Positions 38,287 through 47,381 of a stretch of 64,000 nucleotides of DNA are shown here, in pieces. The translations under genes were made by a program, and so were the position numbers. The stretch comes from Bacteroidota bacterium (GTDB lineage: Bacteria > Bacteroidota > Bacteroidia > Chitinophagales > Chitinophagaceae): assembly GCA_018268085.1 (NCBI GenBank), contig JAFDXE010000018.1, positions 16,091 to 80,090 of the forward strand, written 5' to 3'. Every line of letters starts with the position of its first letter. Positions within the stretch are counted from its first letter, which is position 1. The notes beneath the pieces are model-generated. The model searched no databases and was not told the origin of the DNA. It worked only from the letters and a program-made list of their open reading frames with translations.

Positions 38287-38328
38287 TTAGGTTTGTTTGA
38301 TATTTTTATTTAGGTTTGCCTAATTTAC
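38287..38328 (+). promoter_or_regulatory. DtxR/MntR-like operator and half-site before the Nramp-UspA gene
   Basis: TTAGGTTTGCCTAATTTAC (38310-38328) matches the 19-bp DtxR/IdeR consensus TWAGGTTAGSCTAACCTWA at about 15 positions. It contains the inverted pair TTAGG / CCTAA. A second TTAGGTTTG half-site lies at 38287-38295, 23 bp upstream. The included TAGGTTTG is also a perfect -7 element, so a bound repressor would cover the promoter. Manganese or iron control would fit the metal transporter downstream. Confidence 0.55.
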
Positions 38329-38442
38329 GAATGACTACTGTTACTAAATGAATACTGGCCAAACGAACACTTGCGGCTAACCCGATTACAGGTAAACAAT
38401 TGTTTTCTTGCAAACGGAACAACACAATAAAATATTGTTCAT

Positions 38443-40374
38443 ATGCCCGAACGGATTACTCACGACAATTCTCTTAGCGAAGTGCATGGATCAGTTGATA
38501 CAACGCACAAACAAGTGGGGTGGAAAAAAATATTGTCATTCCTCGGACCGGCCTACCTGGTAAGTGTTGGGTACATGGATCCAGGCAATTGGGCTACCGA
38601 TCTTGCAGGAGGGAGCAAATACGGATATTCACTGATATGGGTGTTGCTTATGAGCAACCTGATGGCGTTGCTGTTACAATCATTGAGTGCAAGATTGGGC
38701 ATTGTAAGAGGACGAGATCTTGCCCAGGCTAACAGGGAAACCTATCCGAAGACCGTAAATTTAATACTGTGGATACTTGCTGAAATTGCAATCGCGGCCT
38801 GCGACCTGGCTGAAGTACTTGGAATGGCTATCGGTATCCAATTATTAACAGGCCTTCCACTTATATGGGGTGTTTCATTTACAGTACTGGACACATTCCT
38901 ACTACTCTACCTGCAACGATTGGGCATTAGGAAAATGGAGGCATTTATCATTACCTTAATTGGAATCATTGGATTTTGCTTTCTGATTAACATCATCATT
39001 GCTCAACCGAAATTATTTGAAGTATTAAAGGGAATTGTACCATCGTTACCGGATGCAAAGGAATTATATGCAGCAAGAGGAATGAGTGCCGCACTTCCCG
39101 GAGAAACCGCACTGTATCTTGCTATTGGAATTATCGGTGCCACTGTAATGCCGCATAATTTGTACCTGCATTCTGCCCTGGTGCAAACAAGAAAAATAAA
39201 AAAAGATGATGCCGGCATCAAACAGGCTTTAAAATGGAGTTTCATCGACAGCGCAGTTGCATTAAACATCGCATTCCTCATTAACGCCGCCATTTTGATC
39301 TTAGCTGCTACCGTATTTTTTAAAACAGGGCGTACGGATGTTGGTGAAATAAAACAGGCACATGAACTGTTGTCACCAATGCTTGGATCTACCATTGCTT
39401 CTACTTTGTTTGCCATTGCTTTGATTGCTGCAGGACAAAGTTCTACTGTTACAGGTACATTAGCTGGACAAATTGTAATGGAAGGTTACCTGAGGCTTCG
39501 CATCAATCCGCTTGCCAGGCGACTCATCACCCGCTTACTCGCTATCGTTCCTGCTATTCTTGTAATTGCTATTGCCGGGGAAAAGGAAGTTGACAGCCTG
39601 CTTATTTTCAGCCAGGTAATACTCAGTTTGCAGCTAGGCTTTGCCGTTATTCCGTTGATACACTTTGTTAGCGATAAAAAAACGATGGGCGCATTTGCCA
39701 TAAAACCCATCATTAAACTGATGTCCTGGCTGGTTGCTTCCGTATTGGTTTACCTGAATGTAAAACTGGTTGTTGATGAAGCCAGTGATTTTTTTGCCAG
39801 CTCGGAAAATCTTTTAGCTAAAACTTTCATCCTGCTTGCAGGAATTTCATTTGCGTTCTTACTATTGTATTCATTCTTTTTTCCATTATTACGTAAAAAA
39901 AGCAGTTCAGGCTCCATTCAAATGCACCCTGAATATAAAGGCCTGCAGGATATTACTGTGCCGGTATATAATAATATTGCGATAGCACTTGACTTTAGTG
40001 AGAATGACGCCAAATTACTTGCTTACGCAATTGGCCAGGCAAAGAAAGGTACTCACTTTACTATTGTACATGTTGTAGAAAGTGCTTCCGCCACTATGCA
40101 TGGCCGTGAGACTAATGACTATGAAACCCAACAGGATAAAAACCGTTTACAATTTTATGTGAATGAAATTAGTAACCAGGGATTTGAAGCACATGGTATT
40201 CTTGGTTTTCATGAAAGAGCAAAAGAAATTGTGCGAATTGTTACCGAAGAAAAAGCCGACTTGCTTATCGTTGGCGCCCATGGTCATACCGGAATTAAAG
40301 ACCTCATTTACGGCTCAACAGTTGATGCAGTAAGACATGATTTAAAAATTCCTGTACTGGTGGTTACTTTGTAA
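38443..40374 (+). CDS. mntH: Nramp-family divalent metal transporter fused to a C-terminal UspA domain
   Basis: The first ~460 residues form an Nramp (MntH-type) proton-coupled Mn/Fe importer. It has about 11-12 helices, DPGN (46-49) in helix 1 and MPH (236-238) in helix 6, the metal-binding motifs. After a hydrophobic region and a polar linker, residues about 505-643 form a universal-stress-protein domain with the nucleotide motif GAHGHTGIKDLIYGSTVDAV (GxxG-x9-GS type). The cytosolic UspA domain could link ATP or stress state to transport (inference). The gene has a DtxR-like operator upstream and converges with the DUF922 gene, overlapping by 11 bp. Confidence 0.93.
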   Translation: MPERITHDNSLSEVHGSVDTTHKQVGWKKILSFLGPAYLVSVGYMDPGNWATDLAGGSKYGYSLIWVLLMSNLMALLLQSLSARLGIVRGRDLAQANRETYPKTVNLILWILAEIAIAACDLAEVLGMAIGIQLLTGLPLIWGVSFTVLDTFLLLYLQRLGIRKMEAFIITLIGIIGFCFLINIIIAQPKLFEVLKGIVPSLPDAKELYAARGMSAALPGETALYLAIGIIGATVMPHNLYLHSALVQTRKIKKDDAGIKQALKWSFIDSAVALNIAFLINAAILILAATVFFKTGRTDVGEIKQAHELLSPMLGSTIASTLFAIALIAAGQSSTVTGTLAGQIVMEGYLRLRINPLARRLITRLLAIVPAILVIAIAGEKEVDSLLIFSQVILSLQLGFAVIPLIHFVSDKKTMGAFAIKPIIKLMSWLVASVLVYLNVKLVVDEASDFFASSENLLAKTFILLAGISFAFLLLYSFFFPLLRKKSSSGSIQMHPEYKGLQDITVPVYNNIAIALDFSENDAKLLAYAIGQAKKGTHFTIVHVVESASATMHGRETNDYETQQDKNRLQFYVNEISNQGFEAHGILGFHERAKEIVRIVTEEKADLLIVGAHGHTGIKDLIYGSTVDAVRHDLKIPVLVVTL

Positions 40375-40939
40375 TACTTTGCAGCCTGTTGTCGATAATG
40401 CCGTTCCATTTTTCCTGTTCCGTTTTAACCTGGCCATTTTTGGTCTGGCTATCATAATCGTCCTGCATCTTATTCATGATCCTGCTGCATTCATTGTAAA
40501 TTCTTGCCAATTGTTCTTTATAATTTGACAAAGTGAATTTTGTACTTTGCAATTTATCCATAAACAACATTGTTGCTATGTAACTGATGTCGAAATGATG
40601 TTGCTCATGTGTAAGTACATATAAATTCGCTTTTCCTTCCCGAACCCACGATTGCGGTTTACTGAAGTAACAATATACTTTTATATTCAAATCACCTTTG
40701 CCGTTAACTGTTCTTACACTTGCACTATATCCAAAACCGGAAAATGTGAGTGCGGCTACTAGCGGATTCCCTGTTGCTGTTCCCTGGAAATCATTCCATG
40801 ATAATTTTTTGCCGCTGTGATAAAAGATCGTTTCTGTCACAGGCAGAGCAGTCTGCTCTGTCCATTCAACATTTGTGTTCAATTGAGCAAAGGTGGTGCT
40901 GGAGAAAAAAAGGAACAAAAAATACAGTAACTGTTTCAT
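40364..40939 (-). CDS. Secreted DUF922 putative zinc peptidase
   Basis: A 191-residue exported protein (signal MKQLLYFLFLFFSSTTFAQ). It contains LSWNDFQG, the DUF922 entry motif, and YVLTHEQHHFDISYI with HExxH at 111-115, as in predicted secreted Zn-dependent proteases. The C-terminal helix is charged. Activity is not demonstrated for the family as far as I know. Its 3' end overlaps the Nramp-UspA gene tail to tail. Confidence 0.83.
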   Translation of the reverse strand: MKQLLYFLFLFFSSTTFAQLNTNVEWTEQTALPVTETIFYHSGKKLSWNDFQGTATGNPLVAALTFSGFGYSASVRTVNGKGDLNIKVYCYFSKPQSWVREGKANLYVLTHEQHHFDISYIATMLFMDKLQSTKFTLSNYKEQLARIYNECSRIMNKMQDDYDSQTKNGQVKTEQEKWNGIIDNRLQSITK

Positions 40940-41023
40940 AGTTGAGTGTGCTTCAAAACAACAAAGAATATCTCATTTGTAAAACACAGCAAACTCCAAT
41001 TACAAATTAATTAACATGCAGTA

Positions 41024-42040
41024 TTAAAATGGTCCACCAGCCAGCCGATTCTGCACTTTCCGAACAATAGTATCAATGTCCTGCTTTTCCATACAATTAA
41101 AATGTTCCAACGGGCAATGATCTGTTCCGTACTTACTGCAGGGCTGACAGCGAAGGTTTAATACCACATTTTCATAAACAGGATAGGATTGTTTCTGTAA
41201 AAAAACTTTTCCGTAATATGGTTCTACATCCAGTTTAGGAGAAGTTCCTCCCCAAATGGCCAATACCGGTTTTTGCAATGCGCAGGCGATGTATTGCATA
41301 CCAGTATCATGGGATACTACCATTTTCGAACGCCTGATCAGGTCAGCAGATTCATTCAGGTTAAACTTTCCACAGGCATTGTATATTTTAATCGGATCCA
41401 AAGCAGCAATGGCCTCTCCTGTTGACTGGTCTTCCCTGCCGCCAATTAATATGATGGGATGATCAATCTTATAACAGAGTTCCTGCAGTTTATGTACAGG
41501 CAACTTTTTGGTAAAATAGTTTGCGCCAATTACAATCGCAATAAATCCATGCTGGTGAGCAGTTGGAATATCATTTGTTTGTACAACATCTTTTTCAGGA
41601 ATAAAGTAATTAAGTCCCAGACCGTCATCCGTAACTTTCAATGCGGCCACTGTTTCCAGGCTTCGCTGCGTAATGTGTTTATCCGGCATCACATCAATAT
41701 TCAGTTTGGTTAACAAGAATTTCTGAATATTGAGTTTATCTATTGTATATGACTGGGTTTTTAATGCCCTTCTTATTTTGTTGCTACGGAAATTGTTATG
41801 CAGGTCAATTACATAGTCATAATGCTCTTTCTTTAATTCATCAATCAGCAATTGCAAATCCTTGTCGTAGTAAAAAAATTTATCGATGTATGGGTTTGAA
41901 GCCGTTACCATACTGAAAGCAGACTTTGTTGCAAAATGTATAACGGCACCGGGCAGTTGCTTTTTCAGGCAACGGAATACCGGGCTTGCAAGTACGATAT
42001 CCCCAATGGAAGAAAAACGTATGACTAATATTTTGGCCAA
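41024..42040 (-). CDS. Glycosyltransferase family 9 (heptosyltransferase-like)
   Basis: A GT-B fold enzyme of the ADP-heptose:LPS heptosyltransferase family. The 338 residues start with the GT9 motif KILVIRFSSIGDIVLASPVFRCL. They contain IIGVN-like IAIVIGANYFTKKLP and end with the nucleotide-sugar motif VVSHDTGMQYIACALQKPVLAIWGGTSPK. A role in lipopolysaccharide core assembly is likely, consistent with hldD in this window. It is last in a minus-strand cluster: symporter, DedA, MFS, GT9. Confidence 0.92.
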   Translation of the reverse strand: MAKILVIRFSSIGDIVLASPVFRCLKKQLPGAVIHFATKSAFSMVTASNPYIDKFFYYDKDLQLLIDELKKEHYDYVIDLHNNFRSNKIRRALKTQSYTIDKLNIQKFLLTKLNIDVMPDKHITQRSLETVAALKVTDDGLGLNYFIPEKDVVQTNDIPTAHQHGFIAIVIGANYFTKKLPVHKLQELCYKIDHPIILIGGREDQSTGEAIAALDPIKIYNACGKFNLNESADLIRRSKMVVSHDTGMQYIACALQKPVLAIWGGTSPKLDVEPYYGKVFLQKQSYPVYENVVLNLRCQPCSKYGTDHCPLEHFNCMEKQDIDTIVRKVQNRLAGGPF

Positions 42041-42048
42041 GCTATTTG

Positions 42049-43278
42049 TTAATTTTCAATGTAGTTAAGATCTTTCCCAAACGTTTCTTCAGTGAACCAG
42101 GCTGCTATTATGCTGATGCTCATTACTATCACACCGGTTATAATTCCGGCGTTTACATAACTGGTATATTGCTGAAGTGCGTTAAATAAAATGATCATCA
42201 ATGGTAGTGAGCCTCTAACCATATTGGGTGCAGTTGTTGCGGCGGTAGCTCTTAAGTTTGTTCCAAATTGCTCGGCGGCCATGGTTACAAATATCGCCCA
42301 GAAACCGGTAGCAAAGCCCAGTCCTGCAATGATCCAATACATCGTATTGCTGTTTGTATTATGTTGGGTAAAGAACAGCAGAAGCATGATCACAGTAAAT
42401 GCATAAAAAATAAAAAGGGCTTTCTTCCTGCTTCTCAACCACTGGCTAATCAATCCAATTAAAATATCGGCAATAGAAATAGCTGTATAAGCATACATCG
42501 TTGCCTTGCCTGGATTGATCTTTTCGGGCAGGCCGAATTCTTTACCAAACTTATTTGAAAATGCAATGAGGATGCCGATCACGTACCAGGTTGGCAAACC
42601 AATAAGAATACTGAAAATGTATTTCCTGAATCGTTTTCCGTTGTTAAAGAACATGGTGAAATTTCCTCTCGCTACTTTCATCTCTTTCACCTGCGTGTAC
42701 ATACCTGATTCAAAAACAGAAATACGTAGAATCAGCAATCCTAATCCCAAACCACCCCCGATAAAATAGCAGATACGCCAGTCAAATTCTCTTGAAATAA
42801 AATAAGCCACTACGGCCCCGGTTAATCCTATACCCGCTACCAGTGACGTGCTGATTCCCCTTTTTTCTTTATGAACAAGTTCCGATACCAATGTTATACC
42901 TGCGCCAAGCTCGCCCGCAAGACCCACTCCAGCAAAAAAACGAACGAGCGCATACTCGTTAACGGTATGTACAAAACCGTTGATGATATTGGCTGTGGAA
43001 TATAATATGATAGAACCGAACAATACACTCAGGCGGCCTTTCTTGTCTGCCATGATTCCCCAGATGATCCCCCCGATCAGTAAACCTGTCATCTGTATGC
43101 TGATGATAAATTCCCCGCTTTTATTGGCTTGTTCTTCCGTAAGGCCTAGTGAAGTTAAACTCGGTAACCGAACAATATTAAACAACAGCAGATCATATAT
43201 ATCTACAAAATAGCCAAGTGCAGCAACTAAAACGGCGATATTGAATATACTATCGGGAGACTTATTCTTCATCGTCAC
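42049..43278 (-). CDS. MFS transporter (metabolite:H+ symporter type)
   Basis: A 409-residue protein with 12 predicted helices. It has the sugar/aromatic-acid symporter signatures: GYFVDIYDLLLFNIV in helix 1 (with the acidic residues), GIIWGIMADKKGRLSVLFGS (motif A) and RFFAGVGLAGELGAGITLVSE. The group transports organic acids, sugars or osmolytes with protons; the substrate cannot be set. Its start overlaps the DedA-family stop by ATGA, and GT9 begins 8 bp downstream, so it is mid-operon. Confidence 0.88.
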   Translation of the reverse strand: MTMKNKSPDSIFNIAVLVAALGYFVDIYDLLLFNIVRLPSLTSLGLTEEQANKSGEFIISIQMTGLLIGGIIWGIMADKKGRLSVLFGSIILYSTANIINGFVHTVNEYALVRFFAGVGLAGELGAGITLVSELVHKEKRGISTSLVAGIGLTGAVVAYFISREFDWRICYFIGGGLGLGLLILRISVFESGMYTQVKEMKVARGNFTMFFNNGKRFRKYIFSILIGLPTWYVIGILIAFSNKFGKEFGLPEKINPGKATMYAYTAISIADILIGLISQWLRSRKKALFIFYAFTVIMLLLFFTQHNTNSNTMYWIIAGLGFATGFWAIFVTMAAEQFGTNLRATAATTAPNMVRGSLPLMIILFNALQQYTSYVNAGIITGVIVMSISIIAAWFTEETFGKDLNYIEN

Positions 43279-44252
43279 ACTGTAGGATTTCGTTTCTTTC
43301 CGGGTAGGAAGAGTTTGATTAAAACCGGTGCAGTTGTAACAAGCACAATTCCAATCACGATCACTTCCAGGTGTTTTTCCAAATCGAAGCCGAATTGGGT
43401 TTTAGTAAAATTATTCAGGTAATGCCCGATGAACAACATAGATACAACCCATGCAACACAGCCAATCATATTAAAGAAGCCGAATTTCTTTTTCTCCATG
43501 TGTACAATTCCAGCTACAATGGGAGCAAAAGTTCTGATAAAAGGAAGGAAACGGGCAAGAATAATCGCACTTCCCCCATGCTTTTCGTAAAACTCCTTTG
43601 CCTGGTATAAATATTTTTTCTTAAAGAAGAACCTGTCTCTCCATCCAAACATGGCTGGCCCTACCTTTCTACCGGTAATATAGCCCACTGTATTTCCCAG
43701 GATACCGGCAACAGTGCATAAACCGGAAATAATCAGCAGGTTCAGAAAGTCGCTTCCCGTATTCAGGGAAATAGAATCTACCAGGGTAGTACTTAATATT
43801 CCGGCAACAAACAACAATGAATCTCCAGGTAAAAAAAATCCGATGAACAATCCTGTTTCTGCAAATATGATAAACAACAATAACCATATTCCGCCATAAA
43901 TAATATAGAACATAGGCGTTAGCAGGTCAGTCCAGCTAAACTTCTTTTCCATGATCACCTGCCTGTTTACCAACAATTCGGAAAGCGCAACATGCTTTTC
44001 TTTGTATCCTTCATGTATGATCAGAATTGAGTCTGCTTTAAATTTACTGATCGATACCGTTCCGGACTTATCGGTTATAAAATCGAGGTTATTCACTTTT
44101 ACGGTAGCAAGCGGTACCTTACTTTTATACTGATTAACAATGCTGATATTAATTGTATCCTGTGTTACGGCTTTACACGTAAACAATACAATGAATACAA
44201 ACATCCAAAGCATTTTAATTTTCCCTACTTGCCAACAAAAATTTTTCTGCAT
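43275..44252 (-). CDS. DedA-family membrane protein with an N-terminal secreted beta-sandwich domain
   Basis: A 325-residue protein. Residues ~107-315 are a DedA/VTT domain: FAETGLFIGFFLPGDSLLFVAG (130-151), GNTVGYITGRKVG, HGGSAIILARFLPFIRTFAPIVAG and the late helix. DedA proteins act in membrane-lipid (undecaprenyl phosphate or phospholipid) flipping and envelope homeostasis. Unusually, residues ~14-30 form a signal-like helix and ~32-102 a short beta-sandwich (INISIVNQYKSKVPLATVKVNN, DKSGTVSISKF), like carboxypeptidase-regulatory domains. A shorter start at M14 is possible. The stop overlaps the next MFS gene. Confidence 0.87.
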   Translation of the reverse strand: MQKNFCWQVGKIKMLWMFVFIVLFTCKAVTQDTINISIVNQYKSKVPLATVKVNNLDFITDKSGTVSISKFKADSILIIHEGYKEKHVALSELLVNRQVIMEKKFSWTDLLTPMFYIIYGGIWLLLFIIFAETGLFIGFFLPGDSLLFVAGILSTTLVDSISLNTGSDFLNLLIISGLCTVAGILGNTVGYITGRKVGPAMFGWRDRFFFKKKYLYQAKEFYEKHGGSAIILARFLPFIRTFAPIVAGIVHMEKKKFGFFNMIGCVAWVVSMLFIGHYLNNFTKTQFGFDLEKHLEVIVIGIVLVTTAPVLIKLFLPGKKRNPTV

Positions 44253-44261
44253 AAATAAATT

Positions 44262-45536
44262 CTATTTTTCCAATGCGCCTTCCCATTTACTAACGGCAGC
44301 GGTTGCCAGAGCGTTCCCTAACACATTCGTCATACTTCTGCCCATATCACAAAATGTATCAATAGCCAGTACCAATCCGATTCCTTCCGGGGGAATGCCA
44401 AACATGCCGCCGGTAGCCAGTACAACAACCAGCGATGCCCTCGGTACACCAGCAATCCCTTTACTGGTGAGCATAAATACCAGCAGCATTGCTATTTGTG
44501 TTCCGAGATGATCGGTTACACTTGTAATATTATAAGCCTGTGCAATGAACATGCTGGCAAACGTCATGTACATCATACTTCCATCAAGATTAAAAGAATA
44601 GCCCAGCGGAAGTGTAAATGAAACGATTTTATTGTTGCATCCGAAGCGCTCCATTTCTTCCACCAGTTTAGGGAACACGGCTTCACTGCTGGCGGTATTG
44701 AATGCAATCGTCATCGGGCTGATCAATCTCCTTAATAGTACGACTAAACGCTGTTTCAGAATCAGGTAGCCAACAATAAGTAACAATGCCCAGAGAACAA
44801 TCAGCCCAATGTAGAATGAAGTAATATAATATGCGTATGTACCAAGAATGGATAAACCTTTAACTGCAATCACACCAGCCATCGCACCAAAAACGCCCCA
44901 GGGAGCGAGGTTCATAACATAGCCCACCATTTTTAATACCACATGCGTAAGAGAATCCAATGCATGAATAATGGGTTTGCCCATATTTCCGATTGCGGTT
45001 AATGCTACACCGAAAAACACAGAAAAAATTACCAACTGTAAAATTTCGTTGTTGGCCATTGCTTCAATAACGCTTCTCGGCACAACGTGCTCAACAAATC
45101 TGTCGAGTGAAAATTCTTTGGTTTTTCCCATCAGGTCTTTTGCGCCTTCCACATCAACATTGGCAAGGTTAACACCCACACCCGGTTTGGTAATGGTAAC
45201 CAGTAACAATCCAAGTGCAAGACTAATGAGAGAGGCCGAGATAAACCAGAGCATGGCTTTACCTCCTACCCGTCCAACAGTTTTCAGATCACCAAGTTTG
45301 GCAATGCCAACAACCAGGGTTGAAAATACCAGAGGTGCAATGATCATTTGAACCAGGCGAAGAAAAATAGTAGCCAGCAATTTTATTTTGGGAGCAAATG
45401 CTTTGATGAATTCCGGGGAACAGTTTGTGTTTACGATATATCCGGCGACGATACCCAATACCATCGCAATAACGATATACAATGTAAGCCTGTTTGATTT
45501 TGGTTTAACCGGAGAATGACTGTGCATATCAAGCAA
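44262..45536 (-). CDS. Dicarboxylate/amino-acid:cation symporter (DAACS)
   Basis: A glutamate/aspartate/C4-dicarboxylate symporter of the GltP/DctA family. The 424 residues have the conserved signature GYSFNLDGSMMYMTFASMFIAQ (the NMDGT-like loop), the hairpin TASSEAVFPKLVEEMERFG and FMLTSKGIAGVPRASLVVVLATG (HP2). It should import acidic amino acids or dicarboxylates with Na+ or H+. It is first in the minus-strand cluster, 9 bp upstream of the DedA-family gene, and divergent from the APC permease. Confidence 0.95.
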   Translation of the reverse strand: MLDMHSHSPVKPKSNRLTLYIVIAMVLGIVAGYIVNTNCSPEFIKAFAPKIKLLATIFLRLVQMIIAPLVFSTLVVGIAKLGDLKTVGRVGGKAMLWFISASLISLALGLLLVTITKPGVGVNLANVDVEGAKDLMGKTKEFSLDRFVEHVVPRSVIEAMANNEILQLVIFSVFFGVALTAIGNMGKPIIHALDSLTHVVLKMVGYVMNLAPWGVFGAMAGVIAVKGLSILGTYAYYITSFYIGLIVLWALLLIVGYLILKQRLVVLLRRLISPMTIAFNTASSEAVFPKLVEEMERFGCNNKIVSFTLPLGYSFNLDGSMMYMTFASMFIAQAYNITSVTDHLGTQIAMLLVFMLTSKGIAGVPRASLVVVLATGGMFGIPPEGIGLVLAIDTFCDMGRSMTNVLGNALATAAVSKWEGALEK

Positions 45537-45657
45537 TTAGTTTGCAATATAATGTTTAATAGTTTTTGCCAGTCGTAATTACAGAAAAATACAAGTGGTA
45601 ATAGATTTATGAATTTATTCCTTATTTTTCAGGTTTATTTCAAAAAACCAAGACTGT

Positions 45658-47310
45658 ATGAGTTTATTTGTAAGAAAACCAATTAACACATTAATGAATG
45701 AAGCCCAGGAAACAGGTAGTCATACATTAAAAAAGACTTTGGGTGCTGGTGGTTTGATTGCTTTAGGCATTGGTGCTATTATTGGAGCTGGATTATTTTC
45801 AATCACAGGTATGGCGGCTGCCAACCATGCCGGACCTGCCATCACTATTTCATTTATTGTAGCTGCACTTGGTTGTTTATTTGCCGGATTATGTTATGCT
45901 GAATTTGCATCCATGATACCGGTAGCCGGAAGTGCATACACCTATTCGTATGCTACTATGGGTGAATTCATCGCCTGGATCATTGGCTGGGATCTTGTAC
46001 TTGAATATGCTGTTGGTGCAGCCACTGTGGGTATAAGTTGGAGCAGGTATCTGGTGAAGTTTCTCGATGGATTTGGAATTGAATTACCTCATAGTTTAAC
46101 TGTTGGCCCATGGGACGGTGGCTTCATAAATTTACCTGCCGTATTTATCATTGTTTTAATGAGCTTGCTCCTGATGAAAGGCACTAAAGAAAGTGCCTTT
46201 GTAAATTCAATTATTGTTGCATTGAAAATTGCAGTTGTGCTGATATTTATTTTCCTTGGCTGGAAGTACATAAATAAAACAAACTACAATCCTTATATAC
46301 CAGATAATACCGGCAAATTCGGAGAGTTTGGTTTCAGTGGAATTATTCGGGCTGCTGCTATTGTATTCTTTGCTTATATCGGTTTTGATGCCGTGAGTAC
46401 AGCAGCGCAGGAAGCTAAAAATCCCAAAAGAGATATGCCATGGGGAATTTTAGGATCGCTGGCAATTTGTACGGTTCTATATATTTTGTTCGCTCATGTT
46501 ATGACCGGAGTAACCAGTTATACAACTTTTGCGGGAAAAGATGGAATTGCTCCTGTTGCTGTTGCTATAGATCATATGGGAACGGCAGATGCAACTGGTG
46601 CAATTCAACCTGATTATCCTTGGTTGAACCGGGCGATTATTGTTGCTATTCTTGCGGGATATGCTTCGGTTATACTGGTAATGCTGATGGGACAAAGCCG
46701 TGTATTTTTTAGTATGAGTAAAGATGGATTAATTCCTAAAGTATTTTCTTCAGTTAATCCAAAAACTCAAACACCTGCAAAAAGTAATTTACTTTTTATG
46801 CTCTTCGTTAGCTTATTCGCAGCGTTTGTGCCAGCACGGGTAGTAGGAGAAATGACTAGCATAGGAACATTGTTTGCGTTTATTTTGGTATGCATCGGCG
46901 TTTGGGTTATGAGAAATAAAATGCCGGATCTGCCCAGGGCATTTAAAACGCCTATGGTACCGCTCGTTCCTATTTTAGGAATAGGTGTATGTTTATTTAT
47001 GATGGTATTCCTCCCAATGGATACATGGATACGTTTATTAGTATGGATGTTAATTGGAATGGACATTTACCTGGTTTATGGTGTAAAAAATAGTCACCTG
47101 GGAGATGGCTCCAATTCAAGAAAAGGAATGAAGTCGGCCAGGTTAACGGGCATTGTGTTAAGTCTGTTATTAGTTGTAGCAGGATTACTTCACCAATATA
47201 CTGTTGGTTTCGATGCTGACAGGGTGCTATTGTATATTTCAATTATTTTTGCCGTAATACATTTAATTCTCTTTGGATCGAAGCTATCAAGGTCTGAATC
47301 AAAAAATTAA
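45658..47310 (+). CDS. APC-superfamily amino acid permease (CAT type)
   Basis: A 550-residue cationic/neutral amino acid transporter with about 14 helices. It contains the helix-1 motif GAIIGAGLFSITGMAA (the unwound substrate-binding segment), CLFAGLCYAEFASMIPVAGSAYTYSY and FFAYIGFDAVSTAAQEAKNPKRDMPWGI (helix 6 region). The length and the extra C-terminal helices fit the bacterial CAT subfamily. The exact amino acid is unknown. It is monocistronic with a downstream terminator; the promoter region is AT-rich. Confidence 0.94.
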   Translation: MSLFVRKPINTLMNEAQETGSHTLKKTLGAGGLIALGIGAIIGAGLFSITGMAAANHAGPAITISFIVAALGCLFAGLCYAEFASMIPVAGSAYTYSYATMGEFIAWIIGWDLVLEYAVGAATVGISWSRYLVKFLDGFGIELPHSLTVGPWDGGFINLPAVFIIVLMSLLLMKGTKESAFVNSIIVALKIAVVLIFIFLGWKYINKTNYNPYIPDNTGKFGEFGFSGIIRAAAIVFFAYIGFDAVSTAAQEAKNPKRDMPWGILGSLAICTVLYILFAHVMTGVTSYTTFAGKDGIAPVAVAIDHMGTADATGAIQPDYPWLNRAIIVAILAGYASVILVMLMGQSRVFFSMSKDGLIPKVFSSVNPKTQTPAKSNLLFMLFVSLFAAFVPARVVGEMTSIGTLFAFILVCIGVWVMRNKMPDLPRAFKTPMVPLVPILGIGVCLFMMVFLPMDTWIRLLVWMLIGMDIYLVYGVKNSHLGDGSNSRKGMKSARLTGIVLSLLLVVAGLLHQYTVGFDADRVLLYISIIFAVIHLILFGSKLSRSESKN

Positions 47311-47325
47311 TTTTACGCTCTTTAT

Positions 47326-47360
47326 AAAAAATCCCGAATTAAAACCCCGGGATTTTTTTA
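47326..47360 (+). terminator. Terminator between the APC permease and GH92 genes
   Basis: An A-rich left arm ending AAAATCCCG pairs with CGGGATTTT and runs into a T-run. The symmetric A/T flanks mean it could stop transcripts of both convergent genes. Confidence 0.85.
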
Positions 47361-47381
47361 TGCACTTTATTTCAGTTTATT

